The translations under genes and the position numbers were made by a program. The notes under the pieces were generated by a model. It searched no databases. It was not told where the DNA came from and worked only from the letters and a program-made list of their open reading frames with translations. A stretch of DNA of 64,000 nucleotides, from contig JBMOMN010000036.1 in assembly GCA_049324115.1 (NCBI GenBank), positions 6,454 through 70,453 on the forward strand, read 5' to 3'. The DNA comes from UBA5796 sp040752455. Lineage in GTDB: Bacteria > Chloroflexota > Anaerolineae > Anaerolineales > Villigracilaceae. Positions 9,573 through 17,888 of the stretch are shown here, piece after piece (the first letter of the stretch is position 1; each line of letters begins with the position of its first letter).

Positions 9573-12092
9573 TTACTCGGAGCCGAACAATTCCGGCTGG
9601 GCATCTTCCGGTTTGTCGCCGTTGCCGTTGATTTTGGCCCCGGCCCGCTTCAGGTCCGAGGCGGCGATGCGCGCCACAGCCGCGACGTAATCGCCGGCTT
9701 GCAGGCGCATCATGCGCACGCCCCGGGTCGAGCGCCCGGCCACTTTGACTTCCTTCACTTTCAGGCGGATGGCGACGCCGTTGGCCGAGATGAGGGTCAT
9801 GTGGTCTTCCGGCTGGACGACGCGGGCGGCGGTAATCTTGCCCACTACCGGGATGGCCTTCTTGTCAATCGTGGACACTCCGCCGGTGGCGCGCCCCTTG
9901 GCCGGATACTCGTCGAGGGGCGTTTGCTTGCCAAAACCGCCCTCAGTGACGATCAGCAGCGACCCGCCCGGCTGGACCTTGGTCATGCTGGTGACGGCGT
10001 CGCCTTTCGCCAGGCGGATACCCTGCACGCCGCTGGCAGCCCGTCCCATCGAGCGGACCTCGTCCTCGGCGAAGCGCAGGGCCTGTCCCTGGGCGGTGAC
10101 GAGGATGATCTCATCCTTGCCGGTGGTCAGGCGCGCCCAGCCGAGTTCGTCGTCGGCGTCGAGGGTCATGGCGATCAGGCCCGAAGGCCGCACGGAGGCA
10201 AATTCCTCCAGGTCAACCCGCTTGATCCTGCCTTTGACCGTCGCCAGGGTGCAGTAACCGTGCGAGTCGAACCTCGTGACCGCGATGGCCGCGGTGATGC
10301 GCTCGTTGGCGTCGAGGCTGAGCACGTTGACAATCGGCATCCCTTTCCCGGTCCGGCCTGAATCGGGGATCTGGTAAACCTTTTCGGAGTAGACCTTGCC
10401 CTTGTCCGAGAAGAACAGCACCGTCTGCAAGGTGCGGGCGGGCAGCACCATCAGCACTTCATCTTCTTCCTTGGTGGCGTGGGCCGTGACGCCGCGCCCG
10501 CCGATCCCCTGGGATTTGTAGGCGCTGGCCGAAGTGCGCTTGATGTAGCCGCGTTCGGTCAGGCTGATGAGCACCGCCTCGTCCTGGACCAGGTCTTCCA
10601 GGCTGAGTTCCTCGGTGGCGTCGGCGGCGATGCGCGTCCGGCGGTCGTCGCCATATTTTTCCGAGATTTCGCGCATGTCGTCCTGGATCAGGGTCAGGAT
10701 CTTCTTCGGGTTGGCGAGCAGGTCTTCGAGGTAGGCGATCTGGGCCATGACCTGTTTGTGCTCTTCTTCGATCTTCCAGCGTTCGAGGGCGGCCAGGCGG
10801 CGCAGTTGCATGTCGAGGATGGCCTGGGCCTGGAGTTCGCTCAGTTTGAAGCGCGTCATCAGGCGCTCTTTGGCCGCGTCTGCATCCTGCGACTCGCGGA
10901 TGGTCTGGATCACGGCGTCTATGTTTTCGAGGGCGATCAGCAGCCCGTCTAAGATGTGGGCGCGGGCGCGGGCCTTGGCCAGCTCGAAGTTCGAGCGGCG
11001 GACGATGATCGTCTGGCGGTGTTCGATGAAGATTTGCAGGGCGCGCTTGAGCGAGAGCAGGCGCGGCTCGCCGTCCACCAGGGCCAGCAACTGCACCCCA
11101 AAAGTGGACTGGAGCATGGTGTACTTGTAAAGCTGGTTGAGCACCTTCTTGGGCTGGGCGCCGCGCTTGAGTTCGATGACGATGCTCATGCCGCGCTGGT
11201 CGGATTCGTCGCGCAGGTCGGAGATGGCGTCAATACGCTCTTCGCGCACCAGTTCGGCGATCCGCTCGATCAGGCTGGCCTTGTTGACCTGGTAGGGGAT
11301 TTCGGTGATGACGATCTGGAAGCGACCGCCCTTCATTTCCTCGATGTGGGCCACGCCGCGCATGACGATCCGTCCCTTGCCGAAACTGTAAGCCTGGAGG
11401 ATGCCCTCCCGCCCGACGATCAGGCCGCCGGTCGGGAAATCGGGGCCGGGAATGTGTTCGAGCAGGGCTTCGGAGGGAATGTCGTCCGCCTGGTCGAAAT
11501 TATCAATCAGGTAGATGACCGCGTTCGCCAGTTCGCGCAAGTTATGGGGCGGGATGTTGGTGGCCATACCGACCGCAATGCCGGAGGTGCCGTTGAGCAG
11601 CAGGTTGGGGATGCGGGAGGGCAGGACGGTGGGTTCTTCGAGCGAATCGTCGAAGTTGGGAGCAAAGTCAACCGTATCTTTTTCGATGTCCGCCAGCAGT
11701 TCCTCGGCCAGCCGGGATATGCGGGCCTCGGTGTAACGCATGGCTGCCGGGGCGTCGCCGTCTATCGAACCAAAGTTGCCCTGGCCGTCCACCAGCAGGT
11801 AGCGCATGGAAAAATCCTGGGCCATGCGGGCCATCGAGTCGTAAACGGCCACGTCGCCGTGGGGATGGTACTTGCCCAGCACCTCGCCGACGATGCGGGC
11901 GGATTTTTTGTAGGGGCTGTTGGCCCGGATGCCGAGTTCGTGCATAGCGAACAGGATACGGCGATGGACCGGCTTCAGCCCGTCGCGGGCGTCGGGCAGG
12001 GCGCGGGCAACGATGGTGCTCATGGCATAATCGAGGAACGCGTCCCGCATCTGGCGGTCAATATCTACCTGTTGAATGGTTCCAATTTCCAT
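9573..12092 (-). CDS. gyrA: DNA gyrase subunit A
   Basis: 839 residues, normal length. N-terminal cleavage/religation domain with catalytic Tyr120 (AAMRYTEARIS), QRDR GKYHPHGDVAVYDSMARM (residues 73-90), and a C-terminal beta-pinwheel with a GyrA-box QGIGGRG, which marks gyrase rather than topo IV. The residue matching E. coli Ser83 is Val81; Asp85 matches Asp87. AAAGGC precedes ATG 12092. It introduces negative supercoils with GyrB, which is not in the window. Confidence 0.95.
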   Translation of the reverse strand: MEIGTIQQVDIDRQMRDAFLDYAMSTIVARALPDARDGLKPVHRRILFAMHELGIRANSPYKKSARIVGEVLGKYHPHGDVAVYDSMARMAQDFSMRYLLVDGQGNFGSIDGDAPAAMRYTEARISRLAEELLADIEKDTVDFAPNFDDSLEEPTVLPSRIPNLLLNGTSGIAVGMATNIPPHNLRELANAVIYLIDNFDQADDIPSEALLEHIPGPDFPTGGLIVGREGILQAYSFGKGRIVMRGVAHIEEMKGGRFQIVITEIPYQVNKASLIERIAELVREERIDAISDLRDESDQRGMSIVIELKRGAQPKKVLNQLYKYTMLQSTFGVQLLALVDGEPRLLSLKRALQIFIEHRQTIIVRRSNFELAKARARAHILDGLLIALENIDAVIQTIRESQDADAAKERLMTRFKLSELQAQAILDMQLRRLAALERWKIEEEHKQVMAQIAYLEDLLANPKKILTLIQDDMREISEKYGDDRRTRIAADATEELSLEDLVQDEAVLISLTERGYIKRTSASAYKSQGIGGRGVTAHATKEEDEVLMVLPARTLQTVLFFSDKGKVYSEKVYQIPDSGRTGKGMPIVNVLSLDANERITAAIAVTRFDSHGYCTLATVKGRIKRVDLEEFASVRPSGLIAMTLDADDELGWARLTTGKDEIILVTAQGQALRFAEDEVRSMGRAASGVQGIRLAKGDAVTSMTKVQPGGSLLIVTEGGFGKQTPLDEYPAKGRATGGVSTIDKKAIPVVGKITAARVVQPEDHMTLISANGVAIRLKVKEVKVAGRSTRGVRMMRLQAGDYVAAVARIAASDLKRAGAKINGNGDKPEDAQPELFGSE

Positions 12093-12198
12093 AGGCTTGC
12101 CTTTAAATCTCTTCGGGTTTTTAGCAAAATGAAGGCCGGTACACAGACCGGCCCAGGTTGCCTAGCGACCCCAATTATACCATCCCCCTGTTTCACTA

Positions 12199-12372
12199 AA
12201 AGAGCCTGTCCGAAAATTCCAGGAGTGCCGACTTCAGCGATTAATCCTGGAGTGCGGACTTCAGTCCGCCGGTCCGCCGGTCCGCCGGTCCGCCGGTCCG
12301 CCGGTCCGCCGGTCCGCCAGTCCGCCGGGAACAGGCAAGCTGAAGCTTGCACTCCTTTTTCGGATAGAGAGC
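12199..12372. repeat. GCGGACTTCAGTCCGC-family element with octamer array
   Basis: The gyrA upstream gap (12093-12406, 314 bases) holds no gene. It carries one copy of the element that is tandemly repeated at 27934-28387 (ends ccgaaaatt... and ...cactcctttttcgg). Its centre is expanded into about eight copies of GTCCGCCG (12264-12330). Confidence 0.8.
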
Positions 12373-12376
12373 AATG

Positions 12377-12400
12377 AAAAACCCGCCTTCCAGCGGGTTC
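12377..12400 (-). terminator. Terminator after tRNA-Leu
   Basis: On the minus strand AACCCGC-TGGAAG-GCGGGTT followed by TTTCATT, starting a few bases after the tRNA 3' end. Confidence 0.75.
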
Positions 12401-12406
12401 GATCTG

Positions 12407-12490
<84 letters not shown>

Positions 12491-12529
12491 AACTTCCGCA
12501 GGCGCTTTGGCGTGCGCCGTGCGGGTTGT

Positions 12530-12557
12530 ATTTTATCCGAAACCGCGAATTTGTCAA
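12530..12557 (-). promoter_or_regulatory. Promoter of tRNA-Leu
   Basis: Minus strand: -35 TTGACA (12557-12552), 16-base spacer, -10 TAAAAT (12535-12530). A start near 12524 puts the mature 5' end ~34 bases downstream. The rest of the gap up to 12770 is AC/GC-rich repeat debris (ccgcgaaggccgcgaag) without a gene. Confidence 0.75.
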
Positions 12558-12770
12558 CCTGAGTTTCGATTTTCACAATAGATTCTGCTGCAAAACCTTT
12601 TTCACCGCGAAGGCCGCGAAGAGCGCAAAGAATTTCCTAAAGTTCCCGAAGAAACATAGGGGGACTCTTGGGGTTCCTTCACGTTTTCCAAAATTCCTTC
12701 GCGACCTTCGTTTCTTCGCGGTGAGATTTAACCCTTTTGCAGTGGACTCACAATATTTTTCGGGTCTTGG

Positions 12771-14438
12771 TTATGCCGGCGCCAATTCGTAAAGTTCGCG
12801 GACGGATTTGCCATCGGCCAGCCAGATGCGGGTGGCGAAACGCCGGATGAAATAGCGGTCGTGGACGACGGCCAGGACCGTCCCGTCGAAACCGGTCAAG
12901 GCCTGCTCGAAACGGGACCGGGAGGGGATGTCGAGGTGGTTGATGGGTTCGTCCAGGACGAGGAAGGTGCAACCCCGGGCGACCAGCAGCGCCAATTGGA
13001 GACGGGCGCGCTCTCCGTAGGAAAGTTCCCCGCTGGGGCGAAGGGGATCGTCGCCGCTGAACAGGAAAAAGTGCAGGAAGCGCCGCGCTTCGGTCTCGCT
13101 GAAGGATGCCGCCCGCCGGACGGTTTCCAGGGCGCTGAGAGACGGGTCGAGCAACTCCTGTTCCTGGGCCATGTACCCGAGCCGGACCGAGGCCCCCAGC
13201 CGGAGCGCGCCGCCCGGCGGATCAAGCTCCCCCGCAATCGTGCGGATGAGGGTCGTCTTGCCGGAACCGTTCGGCCCGGTCAGGACGATCCGCTCCCCGG
13301 CGCGGACGTTCAGGTTCAGGGCTTCGAGCAGCGGCACGTGGCCGGGATAGCCGACCGACAGATTGTCAGTAACCAGCACATCTTTCGATTGGACGGCTGG
13401 GACGCCGAAATCCAGTTTCATCTGCCAGGAGGAACGTGGCTTCTCGACCCGTTCATCGGATTCGAGGAAACGCTCCAGCTTCTTCTCGCGGGATTTGGCT
13501 TTTTTGGCAACTTTCTTGGCGATCCCCTGCTGGTAAGATTTGAAGCCTTTGATCTTGTACTCCGGCCCGCCGATGCGGATGGAACTGGCCTTGCGCTCGG
13601 TACTGGCGGCCTGTTCCTTGACGCGGGCGATGTCCTGCCGCATCCGCCGGATCTCAGCCTGCTGATCGGCATAAGCCTGCTGCTGTTTCTCCAACTCGGC
13701 CAGTTTCTGCCCGGCGTAGTCCGTGTAGTTGCCGGGATAGGATTTGAGGGAGCCTGTGGCCGGGTCGAGTTCGAGGATGGCGGTGACGGTGTTGTCCAGG
13801 AAGGCCCGGTCGTGGGACACGATCAGGGCCGCGCCGTTGAAGCGCGCCAGCCAGCCTTCGAGCCATTCGAGCATGGCGATGTCGAGGTGGTTGGTGGGTT
13901 CGTCGAGCAGGAGCAGGTGCGGTTCCTGGACCAGGAGTCTCGCCAGCATCAGGCGGGTCTTCTGCCCGCCGGAGAGATGCTCGACCGGGGTGTCGAGGCT
14001 GAACTCCGCCAGCCTCAGAGGGCCGAGGACGGATCCGGGCCGGATGGCAGCCCCCGCAAGCCGGGCCAGGGTTTCGTCATAGCGCTGCTGGAGGGCCGCG
14101 TCTTGCGGATTGGCGGCCAGGGCGGCCGCCAGGGAAGCGATTTCGGTTTCGGGATCAGCCGTCGAAACGGGAGCCAGCCCGAGGGCCGTCCGCAGCGTCT
14201 GCCCGGGATCATGGTCCAGGCCCTGGGCCAGGTATCCGATCCGCAGGCCGGGACGCGTGAGGGCCACCGTCCCTTCGTCCGGCTTTTCGAGGCCGGCCAG
14301 GATGCGGATCAGGGTGGTCTTGCCGCAGCCGTTCGGGCCGACCAGCCCGAGGCGCTCCCCGGCGCTGATATTGAATGAAATGTCTTGCAAGATGGGCTGG
14401 ATGCCGTAAGTTTTGGATAGGTGATGAGCGGTAAGCAT
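12771..14438 (-). CDS. ABC-F family ATPase
   Basis: 555 residues with two ABC domains and no membrane segments. Walker A: GPNGCGKTT (~36) and GPNGSGKTT (~390). Signatures: LSGGQKTRL and LSYGERARL. Walker B/catalytic Glu: LLLLDEPTNHLD and FLVLDEPINHLD. A long charged interdomain linker (~245-340, rich in K/Q/E) should reach the ribosomal P-site. ABC-F proteins act on ribosomes (EttA/Uup-like) or protect them from antibiotics. The leader arrangement upstream (14461-14581) is typical of the antibiotic-responsive type. AGGAGA precedes ATG 14438. Confidence 0.9.
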   Translation of the reverse strand: MLTAHHLSKTYGIQPILQDISFNISAGERLGLVGPNGCGKTTLIRILAGLEKPDEGTVALTRPGLRIGYLAQGLDHDPGQTLRTALGLAPVSTADPETEIASLAAALAANPQDAALQQRYDETLARLAGAAIRPGSVLGPLRLAEFSLDTPVEHLSGGQKTRLMLARLLVQEPHLLLLDEPTNHLDIAMLEWLEGWLARFNGAALIVSHDRAFLDNTVTAILELDPATGSLKSYPGNYTDYAGQKLAELEKQQQAYADQQAEIRRMRQDIARVKEQAASTERKASSIRIGGPEYKIKGFKSYQQGIAKKVAKKAKSREKKLERFLESDERVEKPRSSWQMKLDFGVPAVQSKDVLVTDNLSVGYPGHVPLLEALNLNVRAGERIVLTGPNGSGKTTLIRTIAGELDPPGGALRLGASVRLGYMAQEQELLDPSLSALETVRRAASFSETEARRFLHFFLFSGDDPLRPSGELSYGERARLQLALLVARGCTFLVLDEPINHLDIPSRSRFEQALTGFDGTVLAVVHDRYFIRRFATRIWLADGKSVRELYELAPA

Positions 14439-14460
14439 AAGGTCTCCTGTAGGTTAAACG

Positions 14461-14484
14461 AAAACCGGGGGCAAACGCCCCCGG
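14461..14484 (-). terminator. Attenuator terminator in the ABC-F leader
   Basis: Minus strand CCGGGGGC-GTTT-GCCCCCGG-TTTTC, placed between a predicted promoter and the ABC-F start, so transcription would stop before the gene. The leader segment at 14511-14516 (CCGGGG on the minus strand) is complementary to the 3' arm and could act as antiterminator. Confidence 0.65.
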
Positions 14485-14531
14485 CTGGGATCAAATCGCA
14501 GCGGGTCGTACCCCGGAACTGGTCTTATGGA

Positions 14532-14549
14532 CTACAGGCTGTCAATCAT
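14532..14549 (-). CDS. Five-residue leader peptide (MIDSL) of the ABC-F gene
   Basis: ATG ATT GAC AGC CTG TAG with AAGGAG eight bases upstream (14563-14558). It lies between the -10 box at 14581-14576 and the attenuator hairpin. A ribosome stalled here by a drug could free the antiterminator segment. Predicted from layout only. Confidence 0.5.
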   Translation of the reverse strand: MIDSL

Positions 14550-14575
14550 TCCTTATGCTCCTTGCGGACGCCGGG

Positions 14576-14581
14576 ATTATA
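14576..14581 (-). promoter_or_regulatory. Extended -10 promoter of the ABC-F leader
   Basis: Minus strand TGCTATAAT, an extended -10 (TGnTATAAT). No good -35 is seen. It lies just beyond the EF-G stop. Confidence 0.55.
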
Positions 14582-14603
14582 GCACAGGTTGGCGGAGAAT
14601 CAT

Positions 14604-16673
14604 TTATTCTTCGCGCTTCTCGGCGATTTCCTTCTGGCGGATGGCGATCAGCTCGGCCGCCAGGTGCTGCGGGACGGTCTCGTAGTGGTCGAATTCCATC
14701 GAGAAGTAGCCGCGGCCGGCGGTCATCGAGCGGATCTGGGTGGTGTAGCGCAGCATTTCGGCCAGCGGCACCTGGGCGATGACGGTCGTCTGGCCGCGCT
14801 CGGTCTCGGTGCCCATCACGCGCCCGCGGCGGGTGTTCAGGTCGCCCATTACGTCGCCCATGTGGGCATCCGGCACGGTGACCCGCACCAGCATGATCGG
14901 CTCGAACAGCACGGGACCGGCATCCTGCACGGCCAGCTTGAAGGCTTCGCGGGCGGCGGTCTCGAAGGCCACCGGCTTGGAATCGACCGGGTGCTCCTTG
15001 CCGTCGTAAACCGAGACGTGGACGTTGTTCATCGGATAACCGGCGATCACGCCTTCCTTCATCACGTTGGTAATGCCCTTGCGGATGGCAGGTTCATACG
15101 ATTGCGAGACCGCGCCGCCGAAAACATCCCAGGTGAGGCTGAAATCTTCGTCGGGGAGGGGATCAATATTGATGTGGACCTCTCCGAACTGGCCCGCGCC
15201 GCCGGTCTGTTTCTTGTGGCGGTACATCGCATTACCCTTCTTGGTGATGCCCTCGCGGTACGGGACCTTCGGCTCATGCGTTACGAGATGGACCTGTAGC
15301 TTGGTCTCGGCCCGGCGGATGGCCACGTCAATGTGCTGGTCGCCCATGCCTTGCAGGATGGTCTGCCCGGTGGCCTGTTCGTTGTGCCACGAGAGGGTCA
15401 TGTCTTCTTCGCACAGGCGGGTCAGCGAGGGGGAGATCTTGGCCGAGTCGGCCTGGGTCTTGGGGAAGACGGCCACCCGGTAGAGGGCGTTCGGGTATTC
15501 GGGGACGGGCAGGGTCAGCGGGTGGGCTTTGTCGCACAGGGTATCGCCGGTGGCGGTCTCGCTCAGCTTCGCCACTGTGCCGATATCACCCGAATGGATC
15601 ACTTTGACCGGGGAAGTCTCCTTGCCGCGCATGATGCTCAGGCTGGCCATGCGCTCTTCCACTTCCTTTTTCGGGTTCCACAGGCGGCTGTCAGCCTGGA
15701 TCATGCCGGAATAGACCCGGAAGAAGGTCTGCTTGCCGACGAACGGGTCGGCAGTCGTCTTCCAGACGTAAGCGGCCAGCGGACCGGCGTCGGAGGCCCG
15801 AAGCTGCTCATCGCCGTTCCTGCCCTGGGCCGTCACCGCCGGGACCTCCGCCGGGGAGGGCAGCAGGTCCACGATGGCGTCCAGCAGGCGGACGACGCCT
15901 TTTTCGTTGCCGGTGGCCGAGGCGAAGACCGGGATAAAGGACCCGGAGAGGATCGCCTTCCTGAAACCGCGCACCAGCTCCTCGTCCGTGAGTTCGCCGC
16001 TGTCGAGATATTTTTCGAGCAGGGCATCCTCCCCTTCCGCAGCCGCCTCGATCAGGGCAATGCGGGCCTCCTCGGCAGCGTCTTTGTATTCAGATGGGAT
16101 CTCGACCGGTTTGTTGTCGAGGCCGTAGGCTTTCATCGTGATCAGGTCAATCACGCCCTTGAAATCGGCTTTCTCGCCCCAGGGAAGTTGCGCCGGGACC
16201 AGGCGGATCTCGGAAAATTCGGCCACCGAGCCGAGCGCCTTCTGGAAGTTGGCGTTGTCGCGATCCATCTTGTTGATCACCACGGCCCGCGGCAGGTTGA
16301 ACTGGCTGCAATAGCGCCAGGCGATCTCCGTGCCGACCTCCAGGCCGGAAACCGCATCCACCAGGACGAGGGCCGCGTCGGCTACCCGCAAGGCGGAGAT
16401 CACCTCCCCGACGAAGTCGGTATAGCCCGGCGCGTCGAGGACGTTGATCTTGTGGTTGCGGTATTCCACCGGCACTACGCTGGTGTAGAGCGAAATCTTG
16501 CGGCGAATTTCTTCATCATCATGGTCGGATATGGTTGTCCCGTCCTCGATCTTGCCCAGGCGGGTCGTCCCCCCCGAAAAATGCAGGAACGCTTCTGCCA
16601 TCATTGTTTTTCCCGCGCTGCCGTGAGCCACCAATGCGACATTGCGGATAAACTCGGTGGTATACTCTTTCAT
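14604..16673 (-). CDS. EF-G-like translational GTPase (variant G domain)
   Basis: 689 residues from ATG 16673, chosen for AAAGGTG upstream and the conserved start of the G domain; longer frames have no RBS. P-loop AHGSAGKT, switch II DAPGYTDF, NKMD. All EF-G domains are present, to a C-terminal EF-G_C domain (IRSMTAGRGYFSMEF). Canonical EF-G has DTPGHVDF; here the GTPase His is Tyr, as in the EF-G-like/EF-G2 subfamily, whose role in translocation is unclear. It is therefore probably a paralog rather than the main FusA. Confidence 0.85.
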   Translation of the reverse strand: MKEYTTEFIRNVALVAHGSAGKTMMAEAFLHFSGGTTRLGKIEDGTTISDHDDEEIRRKISLYTSVVPVEYRNHKINVLDAPGYTDFVGEVISALRVADAALVLVDAVSGLEVGTEIAWRYCSQFNLPRAVVINKMDRDNANFQKALGSVAEFSEIRLVPAQLPWGEKADFKGVIDLITMKAYGLDNKPVEIPSEYKDAAEEARIALIEAAAEGEDALLEKYLDSGELTDEELVRGFRKAILSGSFIPVFASATGNEKGVVRLLDAIVDLLPSPAEVPAVTAQGRNGDEQLRASDAGPLAAYVWKTTADPFVGKQTFFRVYSGMIQADSRLWNPKKEVEERMASLSIMRGKETSPVKVIHSGDIGTVAKLSETATGDTLCDKAHPLTLPVPEYPNALYRVAVFPKTQADSAKISPSLTRLCEEDMTLSWHNEQATGQTILQGMGDQHIDVAIRRAETKLQVHLVTHEPKVPYREGITKKGNAMYRHKKQTGGAGQFGEVHINIDPLPDEDFSLTWDVFGGAVSQSYEPAIRKGITNVMKEGVIAGYPMNNVHVSVYDGKEHPVDSKPVAFETAAREAFKLAVQDAGPVLFEPIMLVRVTVPDAHMGDVMGDLNTRRGRVMGTETERGQTTVIAQVPLAEMLRYTTQIRSMTAGRGYFSMEFDHYETVPQHLAAELIAIRQKEIAEKREE

Positions 16674-16788
16674 GTTCAAGAACACCTTTCGTGTTTTGGG
16701 ATAAAGCCAGAGCATGATTGTAAACAAAGACGATTGAATTGTCAAAGTGAGCTTTGTCACCTGAATTTCCTCATTAATTGGGAACCCC

Positions 16789-17271
16789 ATGCAGCAATAT
16801 CTCAACTCCCATTCCCTCGTCATTATCGCCCTGGCGCTGGTCGCATTGGCAGCCTTTCTCCTCCTGCGCGACAAGCCCAAATGGAGTGACCTGCTCGCCT
16901 TCGGCGTGATCGTCGCCGGGCTGGCAGCGGCCTGGTTTGCCCTCCGGCCCACCCAGACCCCGCTCATGGAAAGCTCGGCCAAAGTCCAGGCCATGATCGG
17001 GGCGGGTAAACCCGTCCTGCTCGAATTCCAATCCCCCTACTGAATTGCCTGCACGATGATGAAACCCGTCGTGGACGGGCTGGAAAAGGAACTCAACGGC
17101 CGGGTGGAATTCATCCGCCTGAACATCCAAGATGAAGCCGGCCAGGAACTCGCCCCGCTGTACGGCTTCGAGTACACACCCACTTTCATTTTCTTCGACG
17201 CCCAGGGCAACGAGGTCTGGCGCGAGGTCGGGCGTCTGGACCCGCAGCGGGTGCGCGACGCCCTGGAATAG
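16789..17271 (+). CDS. Membrane-anchored thioredoxin-like protein, probable selenoprotein (TGA at codon 85)
   Basis: 160 residues if TGA 17041-17043 is read as selenocysteine; both halves are in one frame. Two N-terminal hydrophobic segments (~10-27 and ~36-53), then a thioredoxin fold: KPVLLEFQSPY-U-IACTMMKP, with U replacing the first Cys of WCxxC. Then VEFIRLNIQ, cis-Pro motif YTPTFIFF and GRLDPQ. Everything downstream of the TGA stays conserved in Trx style, which argues against simple decay. The product would be an extracytoplasmic thiol/selenol oxidoreductase. The stop TAG is followed one base later by a methyltransferase. The alternative is a point mutation or sequencing error at a Cys codon. 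Confidence 0.8.
17041..17079 (+). promoter_or_regulatory. Predicted bacterial SECIS element
   Basis: UGA at 17041-17043, then a perfect stem CCCGTC (17065-17070) / GACGGG (17074-17079) closing a 3-base loop GTG with G first. The loop begins 27 bases after the UGA. A short upper stem, a G at the head of the apical loop and this distance fit the known bSECIS pattern recognised by SelB. Confidence 0.7.
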
Positions 17272-17272
17272 C

Positions 17273-17833
17273 ATGTTCCGCCGCCTGATCTTCAACCTGT
17301 GGTACCTGCGCCGCCCGCCCTGGGACAGCGGCATCACCCCACCCGAACTCAAAGAATTCATCGCCACGCATGATCCCGGCCGCGCCCTCGACATCGGCTG
17401 CGGCAGCGGGACGAACGTGGTCGCCCTGGCCGAAGCCGGCTGGCAGGTCACGGGCGTGGATTTCGCCCCGCAGGCCGTCAAAAAAGCCCGCGCCAAAGTC
17501 CGCCAGGCCGGCGTATCTGCCGACCTGCGGGTGGGCGACGCGACGCAGCTCAAGGGCATCACCGGCCCGTTCGATCTGGCTCTCGACATCGGCTGTTTTC
17601 ACGGGCTGGGCGCGGGGAAGGTGGACTACCTCGCCGCCCTGGACCGGGTGCTGGCCCCGGGCGGATCCTGGCTGATGTACGGATTCTTCAAATCCCCGCC
17701 GGATCACGCGGGACCCGGGCTTGCCGCGCCCGACCTGGGCCTGATCCACGCCCATTTCGCTCTCATCTCCCGGCAAGACGGCTTCGACAAACACCAGCGC
17801 CCCTCGGCCTGGTTTTTGTACCAAAAACCGTAA
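17273..17833 (+). CDS. Class I SAM-dependent methyltransferase
   Basis: 186 residues. Motif I ALDIGCGSGTNVVALA (~37-52), motif II VTGVDFAPQAVKKA, then DATQL and DLALDIGCFHGL (motif IV). No substrate domain is obvious; the N-terminal YLRRPPWDSGITPPEL resembles small-molecule or thiopurine/tellurite-type methyltransferases. The start is one base after the thioredoxin-like stop, so coupling is likely. Confidence 0.8.
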   Translation: MFRRLIFNLWYLRRPPWDSGITPPELKEFIATHDPGRALDIGCGSGTNVVALAEAGWQVTGVDFAPQAVKKARAKVRQAGVSADLRVGDATQLKGITGPFDLALDIGCFHGLGAGKVDYLAALDRVLAPGGSWLMYGFFKSPPDHAGPGLAAPDLGLIHAHFALISRQDGFDKHQRPSAWFLYQKP

Positions 17834-17836
17834 CAA

Positions 17837-17873
17837 AACTTCGGAAGTATTACAAAAGAAGACTTCCGAAGTT
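17837..17873. repeat. Inverted pair of AACTTCGGAAGT palindromes
   Basis: aacttcggaagt at 17837-17848 and acttccgaagttt at 17862-17873 can form a hairpin between two genes. The same core occurs at 18854-18866, 22514-22528, 22566-22580 and 25198-25211. Confidence 0.75.
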
Positions 17874-17888
17874 TGCCTGAATACTGGT

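Noticed and set aside
10956..12377. Plus-strand 473-aa ORF opposite gyrA
   Set aside because: Shadow frame of gyrA; no start signal or domain.
16789..17043. Separate 84-aa membrane protein followed by a separate 71-aa Trx fragment
   Set aside because: One continuous frame, Trx motif disrupted exactly at a Cys position and a SECIS-like hairpin make one selenoprotein gene more likely.
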